DNA of 64,000 nucleotides from Bradyrhizobium sp. PSBB068 (GTDB lineage Bacteria; Pseudomonadota; Alphaproteobacteria; Rhizobiales; Xanthobacteraceae): contig CP069300.1 of assembly GCA_016839165.1 (NCBI GenBank), forward strand, positions 7,326,001 through 7,390,000, written 5' to 3'. This document shows positions 52,518 through 60,822 of this stretch, in pieces. The number at the start of each line of letters is the position of its first letter. Position 1 is the stretch's first letter. Position numbers and translations under genes: made by a program. Under the pieces are notes generated by a model. The model was given only the letters and a program-made list of their open reading frames with translations, did not search any database and was not told the origin of the DNA.

Positions 52518-52574
52518 TCAGGGCCGGTAACCGCGGTGCGCCTCGATTTCACGAATCGTTGAGCGCGAAGCGTA

Positions 52575-53261
52575 TCACGGCACCAGCTTGTAGCCACCGG
52601 CTTCCGTGACCAGGATTTCCGGGTTGGCGGCGTCCTTCTCGATCTTCTGGCGGAGGCGGTAGATGTGGGTTTCGAGCGTGTGGGTGGTGACACCGGAATT
52701 GTAGCCCCAGACTTCCTGGAGCAGGGTCTCGCGCGACACCGGCATCTGGCCGGCACGATAGAGGAAGCGCAAGATCGCGGTTTCCTTCTCGGTCAACCGC
52801 ACCTTCCTGGCATTGGCACCGGTGAGCATCTTCGAGCCGGGCCGGAATGAATAGGGGCCGACCGAGAACACCGCGTCTTCACTGGCCTCGTGCTGGCGCA
52901 GCTGCGCCCGGATGCGGGCCAGCAGCACCGCGAAGCGGAACGGCTTGGCCACATAGTCGTTGGCGCCGCTCTCCAGGCCGAGGATGGTGTCGGAATCGGT
53001 GTCGTGGCCGGTCAGCATGATGATCGGCGCCTTGAAGCCGCCCTTGCGCAGGCTGCGGACCACTTCGCGGCCGTCGGTGTCGGGCAGGCCGACATCCATC
53101 AGGACCAGATCGGGGGAATTGGCTTTGGCGGCAGTGGCGCCCTTGGCGCCGGTATCGACTGCGGAGGCTTCGAATTCCTCGTGCAGGGACAGCTGCTCGA
53201 CCAGCGTATCGCGCAGATCGGTATCGTCATCCACGATCAAGATCTTGCGGGCATTGGCCAT
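52575..53261 (-). CDS. OmpR-family response regulator, CenR/OtpR-like
   Basis: 228 residues. The receiver has the acidic pair in ILIVDDDTDLRDTL, phospho-acceptor Asp in PDLVLMDVGLPDTDGREVVR and the Lys in GANDYVAKPFRFAVLLARIR. The C-terminal winged helix contains KVRLTEKETAILRFLYRAGQ and SGVTTHTLETHIYRLRQKIE. This combination matches the alphaproteobacterial CenR/OtpR group, which controls envelope integrity and is essential in Caulobacter. No histidine kinase is adjacent. The divergent L,D-transpeptidase-fold gene is a candidate target. Confidence 0.87.
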   Translation of the reverse strand: MANARKILIVDDDTDLRDTLVEQLSLHEEFEASAVDTGAKGATAAKANSPDLVLMDVGLPDTDGREVVRSLRKGGFKAPIIMLTGHDTDSDTILGLESGANDYVAKPFRFAVLLARIRAQLRQHEASEDAVFSVGPYSFRPGSKMLTGANARKVRLTEKETAILRFLYRAGQMPVSRETLLQEVWGYNSGVTTHTLETHIYRLRQKIEKDAANPEILVTEAGGYKLVP

Positions 53262-53509
53262 AGGTACAATCCTTCGGGGGCGGGGCGGTCAGAAGCGGAG
53301 GGCGCTTAAGGCCGTAGCATCGGCTAGGTATGTGCTCAGGTAGGCGATTGTTACCGATTCACAAGGCAGCGCAGTCTACCTCAAATCCGGCGGGGCAGGA
53401 CGTGAATGTCCTGTAATGCCGGGGAATAGAATAACAGGGCCAACCAGGGCAAGTTCAGTTTGGAACGATTCTTAAGGGAAGATCAGCCATTTCAATCACT
53501 TATCCGACA

Positions 53510-54043
53510 ATGAAACGTGATCGCCCGCTCTCCGCCATCGAGGTCCGCGCCGCCGCCGGCGATCCGCGCCGCGGCTGGCTGACGGCCGATGGCTGGACCG
53601 TTCCCGTGGCACTCGGGCGCGGCGGAATCCTCGCCAACAAGCGCGAGGGCGACGGCGGCACGCCGCGCGGCATCTTCCATCCGCGGCAACTCTGGTGGCG
53701 CGCCGACCGCCACCGGCGTCCGGTGACCTTGCTGCCGACCCGGCCGATCCGCCGCGAGGATGCCTGGTGCGAGAATCCCGCCGACCGCCATTACAACCGG
53801 CCGATCCGGCTCGACCGCGAACAGGGCGGTGACCGGCTGACCCGCGAGGATCATCTCTACGACTTCATCGTCGAGATCGACCACAACGCCGCACCGCGCG
53901 TCGCCGGCCGCGGCAGCGCCGTGTTCCTGCATCTGGCGCGGCCGAATTTCGGACCGACCGCAGGCTGCGTCTCGATGACGAAAGCGTCGATGCTGCGGCT
54001 GTTGCGGCGGATGTCGCCAAAGACAAAGATCATCATAGAGTAG
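53510..54043 (+). CDS. L,D-transpeptidase catalytic-domain (YkuD) protein
   Basis: 177 residues. KREGDGGTPRGIFHPRQLWW opens the YkuD fold, and the catalytic motif is FLHLARPNFGPTAGCVSMTK (His and Cys in the order H-x11-G-C, with T-A-G-C instead of the common S-H-G-C). ENPADRHYNRPIRLDRE is a family loop. No signal peptide or membrane anchor is visible, which is unusual for an enzyme that crosslinks peptidoglycan; it may be exported otherwise or work in the cytosol. It is divergent from the CenR/OtpR-like gene, with 248 bases between them. Confidence 0.88.
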   Translation: MKRDRPLSAIEVRAAAGDPRRGWLTADGWTVPVALGRGGILANKREGDGGTPRGIFHPRQLWWRADRHRRPVTLLPTRPIRREDAWCENPADRHYNRPIRLDREQGGDRLTREDHLYDFIVEIDHNAAPRVAGRGSAVFLHLARPNFGPTAGCVSMTKASMLRLLRRMSPKTKIIIE

Positions 54044-54136
54044 ATAGCTGGGCATCGGTTTTCCCACGCGACAAGCGCGATGCGTTTGTGCTGAGATCGC
54101 GTGCAACAAAGAATAATTCCCGCGGGAGCGAACAAC

Positions 54137-54922
54137 ATGCCCGACAACAACCAGATCGCCGCTGCCTCGAACGTCCTGAGCGAGCACTGGCGCGCGGGAA
54201 CGAAACTCGGTGCACTCGATAGCGCCATGCGGCCGCGCGATCGCGCCGAGGGTTACGCGGTGCAGGCCGGGCTGGAAAAGACCTCGCGCGAAAAACTGTT
54301 CGGCTGGAAGATCGCGGCGACCAGCGAGGCCGGCCAGAAGCACATCAACGTTGCCGGGCCGCTGGCCGGACGCATCCTCGCCGAAACGGTGATCGCAGAT
54401 GGCGGCACCGCCTCGATGAAGGGCATCGAGATGCGCGTCGCCGAACCGGAATTCGCCTTCCGCATGGCACGCGACCTCGCGCCACGCGCAACGCCGTACA
54501 GCGTAAGGGAAGTGCTGGAGGCGGCCGGCACGTTGCATCCCGCGATCGAGATCCCGGATTCGCGTTTCACCGATTTCACGTCCGCCGGCGAGGCGCAGCT
54601 GATCGCCGACAATGCATGCGCGCATCTGTTCGTGCTCGGACCCGCGACGTCAGCCGACTGGCGCGCCATCGACCTCGTCGAGCATCGCCCGACCATCACG
54701 CTGCGCGGCGAGCGTTACATCGGCCACGGCAAGAACGTGCTCGGCGATCCCCGCGTGGCGCTCGCCTGGTGCGCCAACGAATTGCGCGCGCTCGGGCTGA
54801 CGTTGCGGGCAGGGGAGGTCGTCACCACAGGCACCTGCCATCCGCCGCTGCCGATCGCCGCGGGTGACGTCTTCGCGGCCGATTTCGGCGCGATCGGGAA
54901 GGTGTCGGTGCGGTTCGCGTAG
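54137..54922 (+). CDS. 2-keto-4-pentenoate hydratase family protein
   Basis: 261 residues from the ATG at 54137, with GGGAG upstream. EKLFGWKIAATSEAGQKHIN and then MRVAEPEFAFRMARDLAPRA give the Glu-x-Glu metal site region of the MhpD/FAA hydrolase-like fold. LHPAIEIPDSRFTDFTSAGE and AGEVVTTGTCHPPLPIAAGD are conserved. Relatives add water to 2-hydroxypentadienoate in meta-cleavage of aromatics. No other meta-pathway genes are nearby, so the true substrate is open. Confidence 0.9.
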   Translation: MPDNNQIAAASNVLSEHWRAGTKLGALDSAMRPRDRAEGYAVQAGLEKTSREKLFGWKIAATSEAGQKHINVAGPLAGRILAETVIADGGTASMKGIEMRVAEPEFAFRMARDLAPRATPYSVREVLEAAGTLHPAIEIPDSRFTDFTSAGEAQLIADNACAHLFVLGPATSADWRAIDLVEHRPTITLRGERYIGHGKNVLGDPRVALAWCANELRALGLTLRAGEVVTTGTCHPPLPIAAGDVFAADFGAIGKVSVRFA

Positions 54923-54928
54923 CTCTAC

Positions 54929-55050
54929 CGTCATCCCCGCGCAAAGGCTTCGCCTTTGTCGCTGGAGGTGCGAGCGCTTGCGAGCCTCGAAGGATGCACG
55001 GCCCGGCTCGCGGCCGTCGATCCTTCGAGACGCCGCTTCGCGGCTCCTCA
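54929..55050. repeat. Palindromic repeat, type G, interrupted by the insertion sequence
   Basis: An element with CTCGAAGGAT and ATCCTTCGAG arms around a GGCCCGGCTCGCGGCC core, ending CGCTTCGCGGCTCCTCA at the left IS end. The sequence right of the IS (56568–56576) is TCAGGGTGA, which would continue the repeat as GGCTCCTCAGGGTGA. The IS therefore seems to have entered this repeat. Confidence 0.65.
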
Positions 55051-56567
55051 GAGCGTGTGAATTTTTGTGGCTTGGGCGAAAGATGTAGCGGGAGGGATGG
55101 GGGATGTGATTCCCTGCAATCGCTGAATTGCGGGAGAGCGGGAGATGGCTGAAGACCAGCTGTTTGGAGAACTGCCGGAGCAGCCGAAGCCGCAAACTGA
55201 TGCGGCGCCAGCGGGTTTGCCGCGTCTGCGCGAGCCGCAGCGCGATCAGATTGAACTGCGGGCGGTGGATATCGATAGCCTGATCGGGGAAGATCATCCG
55301 GCGCGGGTGATCTGGTGCTATGTCGACGGGCTCGAGCTGCGCGAGCTTGAAGATCGGATCAAGGCGCGGGGCGAGAGGCCGGGTCATCCGGCGACGTCGC
55401 CACGGCTTTTGCTGGCACTGTGGCTCTATGCGACCAGCGACGGGGTAGGAAGCGCTCGCGCCCTGGAGCGGCTGTGCGAGAGCCACGATGTCTATCGCTG
55501 GCTGTGTGGCGGGGTCTCGGTGAACTACCATACGCTGGCGGACTTCCGGGTCGGATGCGCCGATCTGCTCGATCGGCTGCTCGCCGAACATCTTGCGGCC
55601 TTGGCGGAGGTGGGCCTGGTCGACCTCAGCAAGCTGGCGCAGGACGGCGTGCGGATCCGGGCGAGCGCCGGGGCCGCCTCGTTCCGGCGAGAACAGACAC
55701 TCGATCACCATTTGGAGACCGCGCAGACGATCGTGGCGGAGCTCAAACGCGAGGTCGAGGCGCGCTCCGATGCCAGCAACCAGCGCATCAAGGCGGCCAA
55801 GGAGCGAGCGGCGCGTGAGCGCACCGAACGCCTGAAGGCAGCGCAGGCCGCGCTCGCCGAGATCAAGCGGCAGCGCCAGGCGCGCGAAGACAAGCGCAAC
55901 AACGGCAAGACGCCGAAGGAGCCGCGCGCCTCTACGACGGACCCCGACGCCCGCGTCATGAAGATGGCCGACGGCGGCTTCCGGCCAGGATACAATGTGC
56001 AGGTGGCGAGCGCGGCCGGCGAGCAGATCGTGGCCGGGCTCGACGTGACCAATATTGGTTCCGATCGCGGCCTCATGCAGCCAATGCTAGATCGCTTGCG
56101 CGCGCGGACCGGCCGCCTTCCGGGCCGCCATCTCGTTGATGGCGGCTTTGGCAGTGCCGAGGACATCGAGTGGGCGCATGATCAAGGGGTTGAGGTCTAT
56201 TGTCCGCCCACGCAATCCAAGCACGGTACCGATCCCTACCTGCCGCGGCGCGGCGACGGCCCGGGCGTGTTGGCTTGGCGGGCACGGATGGCAAGCGAGC
56301 CGGGCAAGGCCCAGTACAAGCTCCGATCGATCTGCGAGTGCATCCACGCTCGATGGCGCAACTGGGGCCTGCGGCAACTCACCGTACGCGGCCTTGAAAA
56401 GGTCCGTGCCGTCGCGCTCTGGTTCGCCCTCACCAACAACGTCTTACAAGGGCATCGGCTCTACAGCGCTTAAACACCACATCGGCCACCCGGCCGCAGC
56501 TGCGCAAAAAACCAAACCCACCCGACCTACAGACGTAAAAGGCAAAACCCGAAAGCTTCACAAGCTG
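55051..56567 (+). mobile_element. IS1182-like insertion sequence
   Basis: About 1.5 kb with one transposase gene. The ends are imperfect inverted repeats: left AGCGTGTGAATTTTTGTGG (from 55052), right end on the opposite strand AGCTTGTGAAGCTTTCGGG (from 56566). Allowing mismatches about 13 of 18 positions agree. TCA or TCAG occurs on both outer sides and may be the target duplication. Exact ends are uncertain by one or two bases. It lies 30 bases from the purC stop codon. Confidence 0.8.
55145..56473 (+). CDS. IS1182-family transposase
   Basis: 442 residues, apparently intact. The N-terminal DUF772-type domain includes HPATSPRLLLALWLYATSDG and VSVNYHTLADFRVGCADLL. The DDE catalytic core has Asp in SKLAQDGVRIRASAGAASF, Asp in RHLVDGGFGSAEDIEWAHDQ and Glu in RSICECIHARWRNWGLRQL. 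A long Lys/Arg/Ala-rich helical region (about residues 195–265) separates the first two. GGGAG precedes the ATG. It catalyses cut-and-paste movement of its own element. Confidence 0.92.
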   Translation: MAEDQLFGELPEQPKPQTDAAPAGLPRLREPQRDQIELRAVDIDSLIGEDHPARVIWCYVDGLELRELEDRIKARGERPGHPATSPRLLLALWLYATSDGVGSARALERLCESHDVYRWLCGGVSVNYHTLADFRVGCADLLDRLLAEHLAALAEVGLVDLSKLAQDGVRIRASAGAASFRREQTLDHHLETAQTIVAELKREVEARSDASNQRIKAAKERAARERTERLKAAQAALAEIKRQRQAREDKRNNGKTPKEPRASTTDPDARVMKMADGGFRPGYNVQVASAAGEQIVAGLDVTNIGSDRGLMQPMLDRLRARTGRLPGRHLVDGGFGSAEDIEWAHDQGVEVYCPPTQSKHGTDPYLPRRGDGPGVLAWRARMASEPGKAQYKLRSICECIHARWRNWGLRQLTVRGLEKVRAVALWFALTNNVLQGHRLYSA

Positions 56568-56596
56568 TCAGGGTGACGGTGATGGGGGGAGCCGCG

Positions 56597-57511
56597 CTAA
56601 ATCTTCAGCTCGGTCCCAGTGACGCGGCGATACGCTTCCAAATACCGCTTGCTCGTCGCATCGACCACGCTTTCCGGCAGCGGCGGCGCCGGGGCGTCGC
56701 CGTTCCAGCGGCCGGCGCGGCGCTCGACGTCGAGGTAGTCGCGCAGCGGCTGCTTGTCGAAGCTCGGCTGCGGCTGGCCTACCTTGTAGGCATCGACGGC
56801 CCAGAATCGCGAGGAGTCCGGCGTCATCACCTCGTCGATCAGGATGATGCGGCCGTCTTTGTCGCGGCCGAATTCGAATTTCGTATCCGCGATGATGATG
56901 CCGCGGGCGCGGCTGGTCTGCTCGCCGTAGCCATAGACATCGCGCGCCATCTTCTCCAGCGTCGCGGCGACGTCGGCGCCCACGATCTCGCGTACCCGCG
57001 CAACCGTGATGTTCTCGTCATGGCCGGCCTCGGCCTTGGTCGCCGGGCTGAAGATCGCCGGCTCGAGCTTCTGGCTTTCGACCAGGCCAGCCGGCAGCTT
57101 CTCGCCGGCGAGGGTACCCGCGGTCGCGTATTCCTTCCACGCCGAGCCGGAGATGTAGCCGCGGATCACGCATTCGATCGGGAACACCGTGGTGCGCTTG
57201 CACAGCATCGCGCGCCCGAGGATGTCGGCGCGATGGTTCTTCAGCTCGGGCACCGCGCGGATGATCTCGTCGGCATCGGCGCTGATCATGTGATGCGGCA
57301 CGGTACCTTCGAGCTGCCGGAACCACCAGGCGCTGATCTGGGTCAGCACCGCGCCCTTCATCGGAATGGTTTCCGCCATCACCACGTCGAACGCCGAGAT
57401 GCGGTCGGTGGTGAGCAGCAGCACGCGATCGTCGCCGACGGCGTAGATGTCGCGCACCTTGCCACGGCCGATCCGGGGCAGGGGCAAATCGCTTGTCAGC
57501 ATCGCGGTCAT
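56597..57511 (-). CDS. purC: SAICAR synthase, long form
   Basis: 304 residues from the ATG at 57511; the longer frame adds 11 unsupported codons. The ATP-grasp-like fold starts [20 protein letters not shown] and continues [40 protein letters not shown] and [20 protein letters not shown] are conserved. It joins aspartate to CAIR in purine synthesis. The length fits the yeast ADE1-like group rather than the ~240-residue form found in purS-linked operons, so a second purC may exist elsewhere in the genome. The IS element lies 30 bases past the stop codon. Confidence 0.95.
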   Translation of the reverse strand: MTAMLTSDLPLPRIGRGKVRDIYAVGDDRVLLLTTDRISAFDVVMAETIPMKGAVLTQISAWWFRQLEGTVPHHMISADADEIIRAVPELKNHRADILGRAMLCKRTTVFPIECVIRGYISGSAWKEYATAGTLAGEKLPAGLVESQKLEPAIFSPATKAEAGHDENITVARVREIVGADVAATLEKMARDVYGYGEQTSRARGIIIADTKFEFGRDKDGRIILIDEVMTPDSSRFWAVDAYKVGQPQPSFDKQPLRDYLDVERRAGRWNGDAPAPPLPESVVDATSKRYLEAYRRVTGTELKI

Positions 57512-57592
57512 GGGCGTGATCTTTCGAAAGCAAGGCGCCCGCACGCGGCGTGCGGGCTGCCAAGGATATCAAGGGATATCACAGGAAATAGC

Positions 57593-58510
57593 TCACTCCG
57601 GCAGTGGAATGAACTCGTGTTCCTGCGGAACCTGGGCGAAACGGCCGGTTTTCCAGTCCTGTTTGGCCTGTTCGATCCGCTCCTTCGAGGACGAGACGAA
57701 ATTCCACCAGATGTGGCGCGGTCCTTCCAGCGCGTCGCCGCCGAGGAACATCATGCGGGTTGGCCGCAGCGTCTTCACGGTGATGCGGTCGCCGGGCCGG
57801 AAGATCAGCAGCCGCGGCCCCTCATGGCGATCGCCGGCGATCTCGACCTCGCCGTCGACGATGTAGATCGCGCGCTCCTCATGGTCGGGGTCGAGCGGCA
57901 CGCTGTTGCCCGCCTGCGCGGTCACTTCGGTATAGAACCAGGGCGAGACCATGCTGACCGGCGAGCTGATGCCGAAGGCCGAGCCGGCGATGATGCGCGC
58001 GGTGAAGTCGCGCTCGGAGATCATCGGTAGGTCGCCCGCGCCGTAATGCTGGAACGACGGCGCGATCTCTTCCTTTCCGGCCGGCAGCGCAATCCAGCTC
58101 TGCAAGCCTAGCATCTTCTGGCCGTCGCGGCGCTGCACGTCGGGGGTACGCTCGGAATGCGCGATGCCGCGGCCCGCGGTCATCAGGTTCATGGCGCCGG
58201 GCTGGATCTCCTGGATGTTGCCCTCGCTGTCGCGATGCATGATGCTGCCGTCGAACAGATAGGTGACGGTGGCGAGCCCGATATGCGGATGCGGCCGCAC
58301 GTCCATGCCCTTGCCGGCGAGATACTGCACCGGGCCGAAATGGTCGAAGAAGATGAACGGCCCGACCATCTGCCGCTTGCCGTGCGGCAGCGCGCGGCGC
58401 ACCGCAAAGCCGTCGCCGAGATCGCGGGTGCGCGGCACGATGATCAGATCCAGCGCGTCGCAGGTTTGGGGATCGCCGAGTTCGGGATCGGTCGAGGGCT
58501 GCCAGCTCAT
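57593..58510 (-). CDS. Pirin family protein
   Basis: 305 residues from the ATG at 58510, with AAGGAG 9 bases before it. The N-terminal cupin is complete: VGPFIFFDHFGPVQYLAGKG, then RPHPHIGLATVTYLFDGSIM with two metal His, and MHRDSEGNIQEIQPGAMNLM. GRGIAHSERTPDV supplies the third His. The C-terminal cupin follows (EERAIYIVDGEVEIAGDRHE). Some pirins act as quercetin dioxygenases and others bind regulators; the role here is unknown. Confidence 0.94.
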   Translation of the reverse strand: MSWQPSTDPELGDPQTCDALDLIIVPRTRDLGDGFAVRRALPHGKRQMVGPFIFFDHFGPVQYLAGKGMDVRPHPHIGLATVTYLFDGSIMHRDSEGNIQEIQPGAMNLMTAGRGIAHSERTPDVQRRDGQKMLGLQSWIALPAGKEEIAPSFQHYGAGDLPMISERDFTARIIAGSAFGISSPVSMVSPWFYTEVTAQAGNSVPLDPDHEERAIYIVDGEVEIAGDRHEGPRLLIFRPGDRITVKTLRPTRMMFLGGDALEGPRHIWWNFVSSSKERIEQAKQDWKTGRFAQVPQEHEFIPLPE

Positions 58511-58549
58511 CGCAAAACTCCTTTGTGCTTCATTCCGATCATACTCCGT

Positions 58550-58683
58550 TCGTCGTCCCGGCCAAGCGAAGCGCGAGCCGGGACCCATAACCACAAATGC
58601 TTATGCTACGAAAGCTGCGGCCCCAGCCCCGAGCAACAACTGAAATCGGTGGTTATGGGTCCCTGCTTTCGCAGGGACGACGA
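58550..58683. repeat. Dispersed palindromic repeat, type A
   Basis: CGTCGTCCCGGCCAAGCGAA at the left, CTTTCGCAGGGACGACGA at the right, with GGGACCCATAACCAC and GGTTATGGGTCCC as inner arms. It lies between the divergent pirin and GNAT genes. Confidence 0.7.
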
Positions 58684-58743
58684 AGTACTTTTGGCGACTC
58701 TGTGCGCGTGATAACAGCGTATTCTTGGAAACCGGAGGCGATG

Positions 58744-59319
58744 ATGGTTTCTCTGATCAAGCCGGGCGCAAGACTACTGCGTGTCGATGGTCCCGTGATC
58801 GAGACCGCGCGTCTCATCCTGCGGCCATGGCGTGCATCCGATATTGCTGACAACACCCGGATGCTGTCCGATACCGAGACGGCGCGCTTCATCACGCCGG
58901 ATCATCAGCCTGTCACGTCGGAGCTGAAGGGCTGGCGCAACGCCGCCGTGATCTCGGGCCATTGGGCGCTGCATGGCTTCGGCATGTTCGCGGTCGAAGA
59001 GAAATCCTCCGGCCGTTACATCGGCCGCGTCGGGCCGTATTGTCCGCCTGAATGGCCGGGCTTCGAGGTCGGCTGGGGCATCGCGAGGGAGTTTCGCGGC
59101 CGGGGCTATGCGGTGGAGGCGGCGCGCGCCGCGATCGACTTTGTGTTCGACAATTTCACGCTCGACCGCATCATCCACTGCATCGATCCGGCCAATTTCG
59201 CGTCCCAGGCAGTGGCGCGGCGGCTCGGCGCTGACAATGAGGGGCCGGGCAAGCTCGAGGGCGATGTCGTCGATATCTGGGTCACGACGCGCCTGCGCTG
59301 GCGCCGCGATCCGGCTTGA
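58744..59319 (+). CDS. GNAT-family N-acetyltransferase
   Basis: 191 residues from the second of two adjacent ATG codons (58744), which has GGAGG at a better distance than the first. IETARLILRPWRASDIADNT is the usual start of the RimJ/RimL-like branch. The acetyl-CoA pyrophosphate loop is GIAREFRGRGYAVEAARAAI, and NFASQAVARRLGADNEG ends the fold. It acetylates an amine on a protein or small molecule; the target is unknown. Confidence 0.92.
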   Translation: MVSLIKPGARLLRVDGPVIETARLILRPWRASDIADNTRMLSDTETARFITPDHQPVTSELKGWRNAAVISGHWALHGFGMFAVEEKSSGRYIGRVGPYCPPEWPGFEVGWGIAREFRGRGYAVEAARAAIDFVFDNFTLDRIIHCIDPANFASQAVARRLGADNEGPGKLEGDVVDIWVTTRLRWRRDPA

Positions 59320-59372
59320 AAAACGCCGCCTGAGCGACGATTGTTCGGCTGACCCGGAGATCCTTTCGACCG

Positions 59373-60434
59373 ATGACATTGGCCGCAACCGAACTCTGCC
59401 TGCGCGCCGCCGCGGTGACGCTGCTGCTGGTGCTTGCGGTCTCGATGTTCGCGGATTTCCGCAACGTGCTGGCGGGGCGGCTCGTGATCGCCTTCGCGCT
59501 CGGCACGGCTGCGCATGCGGTGACCGCGTCGATCGGCGCCGGGGAGCCCATCTCGATCTGGCACGCGCCGCTGATCGCGATTTCGACCGGCGACATCGTG
59601 GTGTTCTGGCTGTTCACCCGCGCGCTGTTCGATGACGCCTTCGTCCTGCGCTGGTGGCACGGTCTGATCTGGGCCGCGGTGGTCGCGTTCAGCTTCGTCA
59701 ATTGCATGTGGATCGCGCCGAGCGGCCACGCGCAAGCGGCGATCACCACGGTCAATCTGCTGACGGTCGTCTTCATCGTGCTTGCCGTGACGCAGACCAT
59801 CGGATCGTGGTCGGCGGATCTGGTCGAGCGCCGCCGCCGCGTCCGTGTCTTCATCGTCGTGGCCTCTGCGCTGTATGGCGGAATGAACGCGCTGCTGCAG
59901 ATTGCGTATGCCGGCAGCCGCGTGACCGTGGAGTGGGCCAATCTGCTCAACGCGGGTGTGCTCGCGGCCATCGTCGCGGGTATCACCTGGGCAATGATGC
60001 GTGTCGATGGCGCCGATCTGTTCGCCGCGCCGGTCGAGCCGGTCGTCGCCAATGCGCCGCCGGCCGCGATCGAGGAGATAGCCGACCAGAAGCTGGTCAG
60101 TGCCCTGATGCGCCTGATGGCGGACGAGCGGATCTATCGCCAGGACAACGTCACCATCGGTACGCTGGCGACCCGGCTGAAGATTCCCGAATACCGATTG
60201 CGGCGGCTGATCAACCAGCGGCTCGGCTATCGCAATTTCAACGTCTTCCTCAACAACCACCGCATCGAGGAGGCCAAGGCGGCCCTCGCCGATCCCGCCC
60301 AGGCCGAAGTCCCCGTCATCACCATCGCGATGGACGCCGGCTTCCAGTCCCTCGGACCCTTCAACCGCGCCTTCAAGGCGACGACAGGCGTGACGCCGAC
60401 GGAGTACCGGAAGCTGAAGGCGACGGCGGCGTGA
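59373..60434 (+). CDS. AraC-family regulator with a membrane N-terminus
   Basis: 353 residues. The first 215 hold about six membrane segments (AAAVTLLLVLAVSMFADF, LVIAFALGTAAHAVTASIG, HGLIWAAVVAFSFVNCMWIA and others). Residues 245–353 are an AraC helix-turn-helix pair: NVTIGTLATRLKIPEYRLRR and ITIAMDAGFQSLGPFNRAFK, ending TGVTPTEYRKLK. It therefore probably senses a signal in or across the membrane and binds DNA from there. The GNAT gene lies 53 bases upstream on the same strand. Targets are unknown. Confidence 0.92.
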   Translation: MTLAATELCLRAAAVTLLLVLAVSMFADFRNVLAGRLVIAFALGTAAHAVTASIGAGEPISIWHAPLIAISTGDIVVFWLFTRALFDDAFVLRWWHGLIWAAVVAFSFVNCMWIAPSGHAQAAITTVNLLTVVFIVLAVTQTIGSWSADLVERRRRVRVFIVVASALYGGMNALLQIAYAGSRVTVEWANLLNAGVLAAIVAGITWAMMRVDGADLFAAPVEPVVANAPPAAIEEIADQKLVSALMRLMADERIYRQDNVTIGTLATRLKIPEYRLRRLINQRLGYRNFNVFLNNHRIEEAKAALADPAQAEVPVITIAMDAGFQSLGPFNRAFKATTGVTPTEYRKLKATAA

Positions 60435-60822
60435 TCGCTCTATTCCGTCGTGAGGGACACACCGGCGGAAGGGTTCCCTCCCCCCTTGCGGGGGAGGGTT
60501 AGGGAGAGGGGTACCATACGGGTGGTCTCTTAAACTGCCTTGCGATGACGTACGGGCGATCCTGCACCGACGCTGCTCCCATCGACCGTCGCGCCCGGGG
60601 CCCCTCTCCCCAACCCTCCCCCACAAGGGGGGAGGCAGCCCAACCTTCCTGCTCACCTCACGAAGGGGCGTAGCGCGAGAATGCCGCTGTAATCACTAGA
60701 CAATTCCAGAATCGGCGAGCTGCCTCCAATTCCCGGCTAGCCCGATTTGCAAATCCGGCGAGCCTTTCCGCGCCCGTTCCCACTTCCTCCCGCCACACAT
60801 TCTCACATGCCGGAGGACCCCC
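60435..60822. other. Intergenic region with repeat before the serine hydrolase gene
   Basis: 388 bases. The type B repeat occupies 60476–60635. The remaining 187 bases before the serine hydrolase start hold no gene; GGAGG at about 60812 is the ribosome binding site of the next gene. No clear promoter is visible. Confidence 0.55.
60476..60635. repeat. Long palindromic repeat, type B
   Basis: CCCTCCCCCCTTGCGGGGGA at the left, CCCTCCCCCACAAGGGGGGA at the right, and an inner AGGGAGAGGGGTACC facing GGGGCCCCTCTCCCCAACC. It is the most diverged of the four type B copies. Confidence 0.75.
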
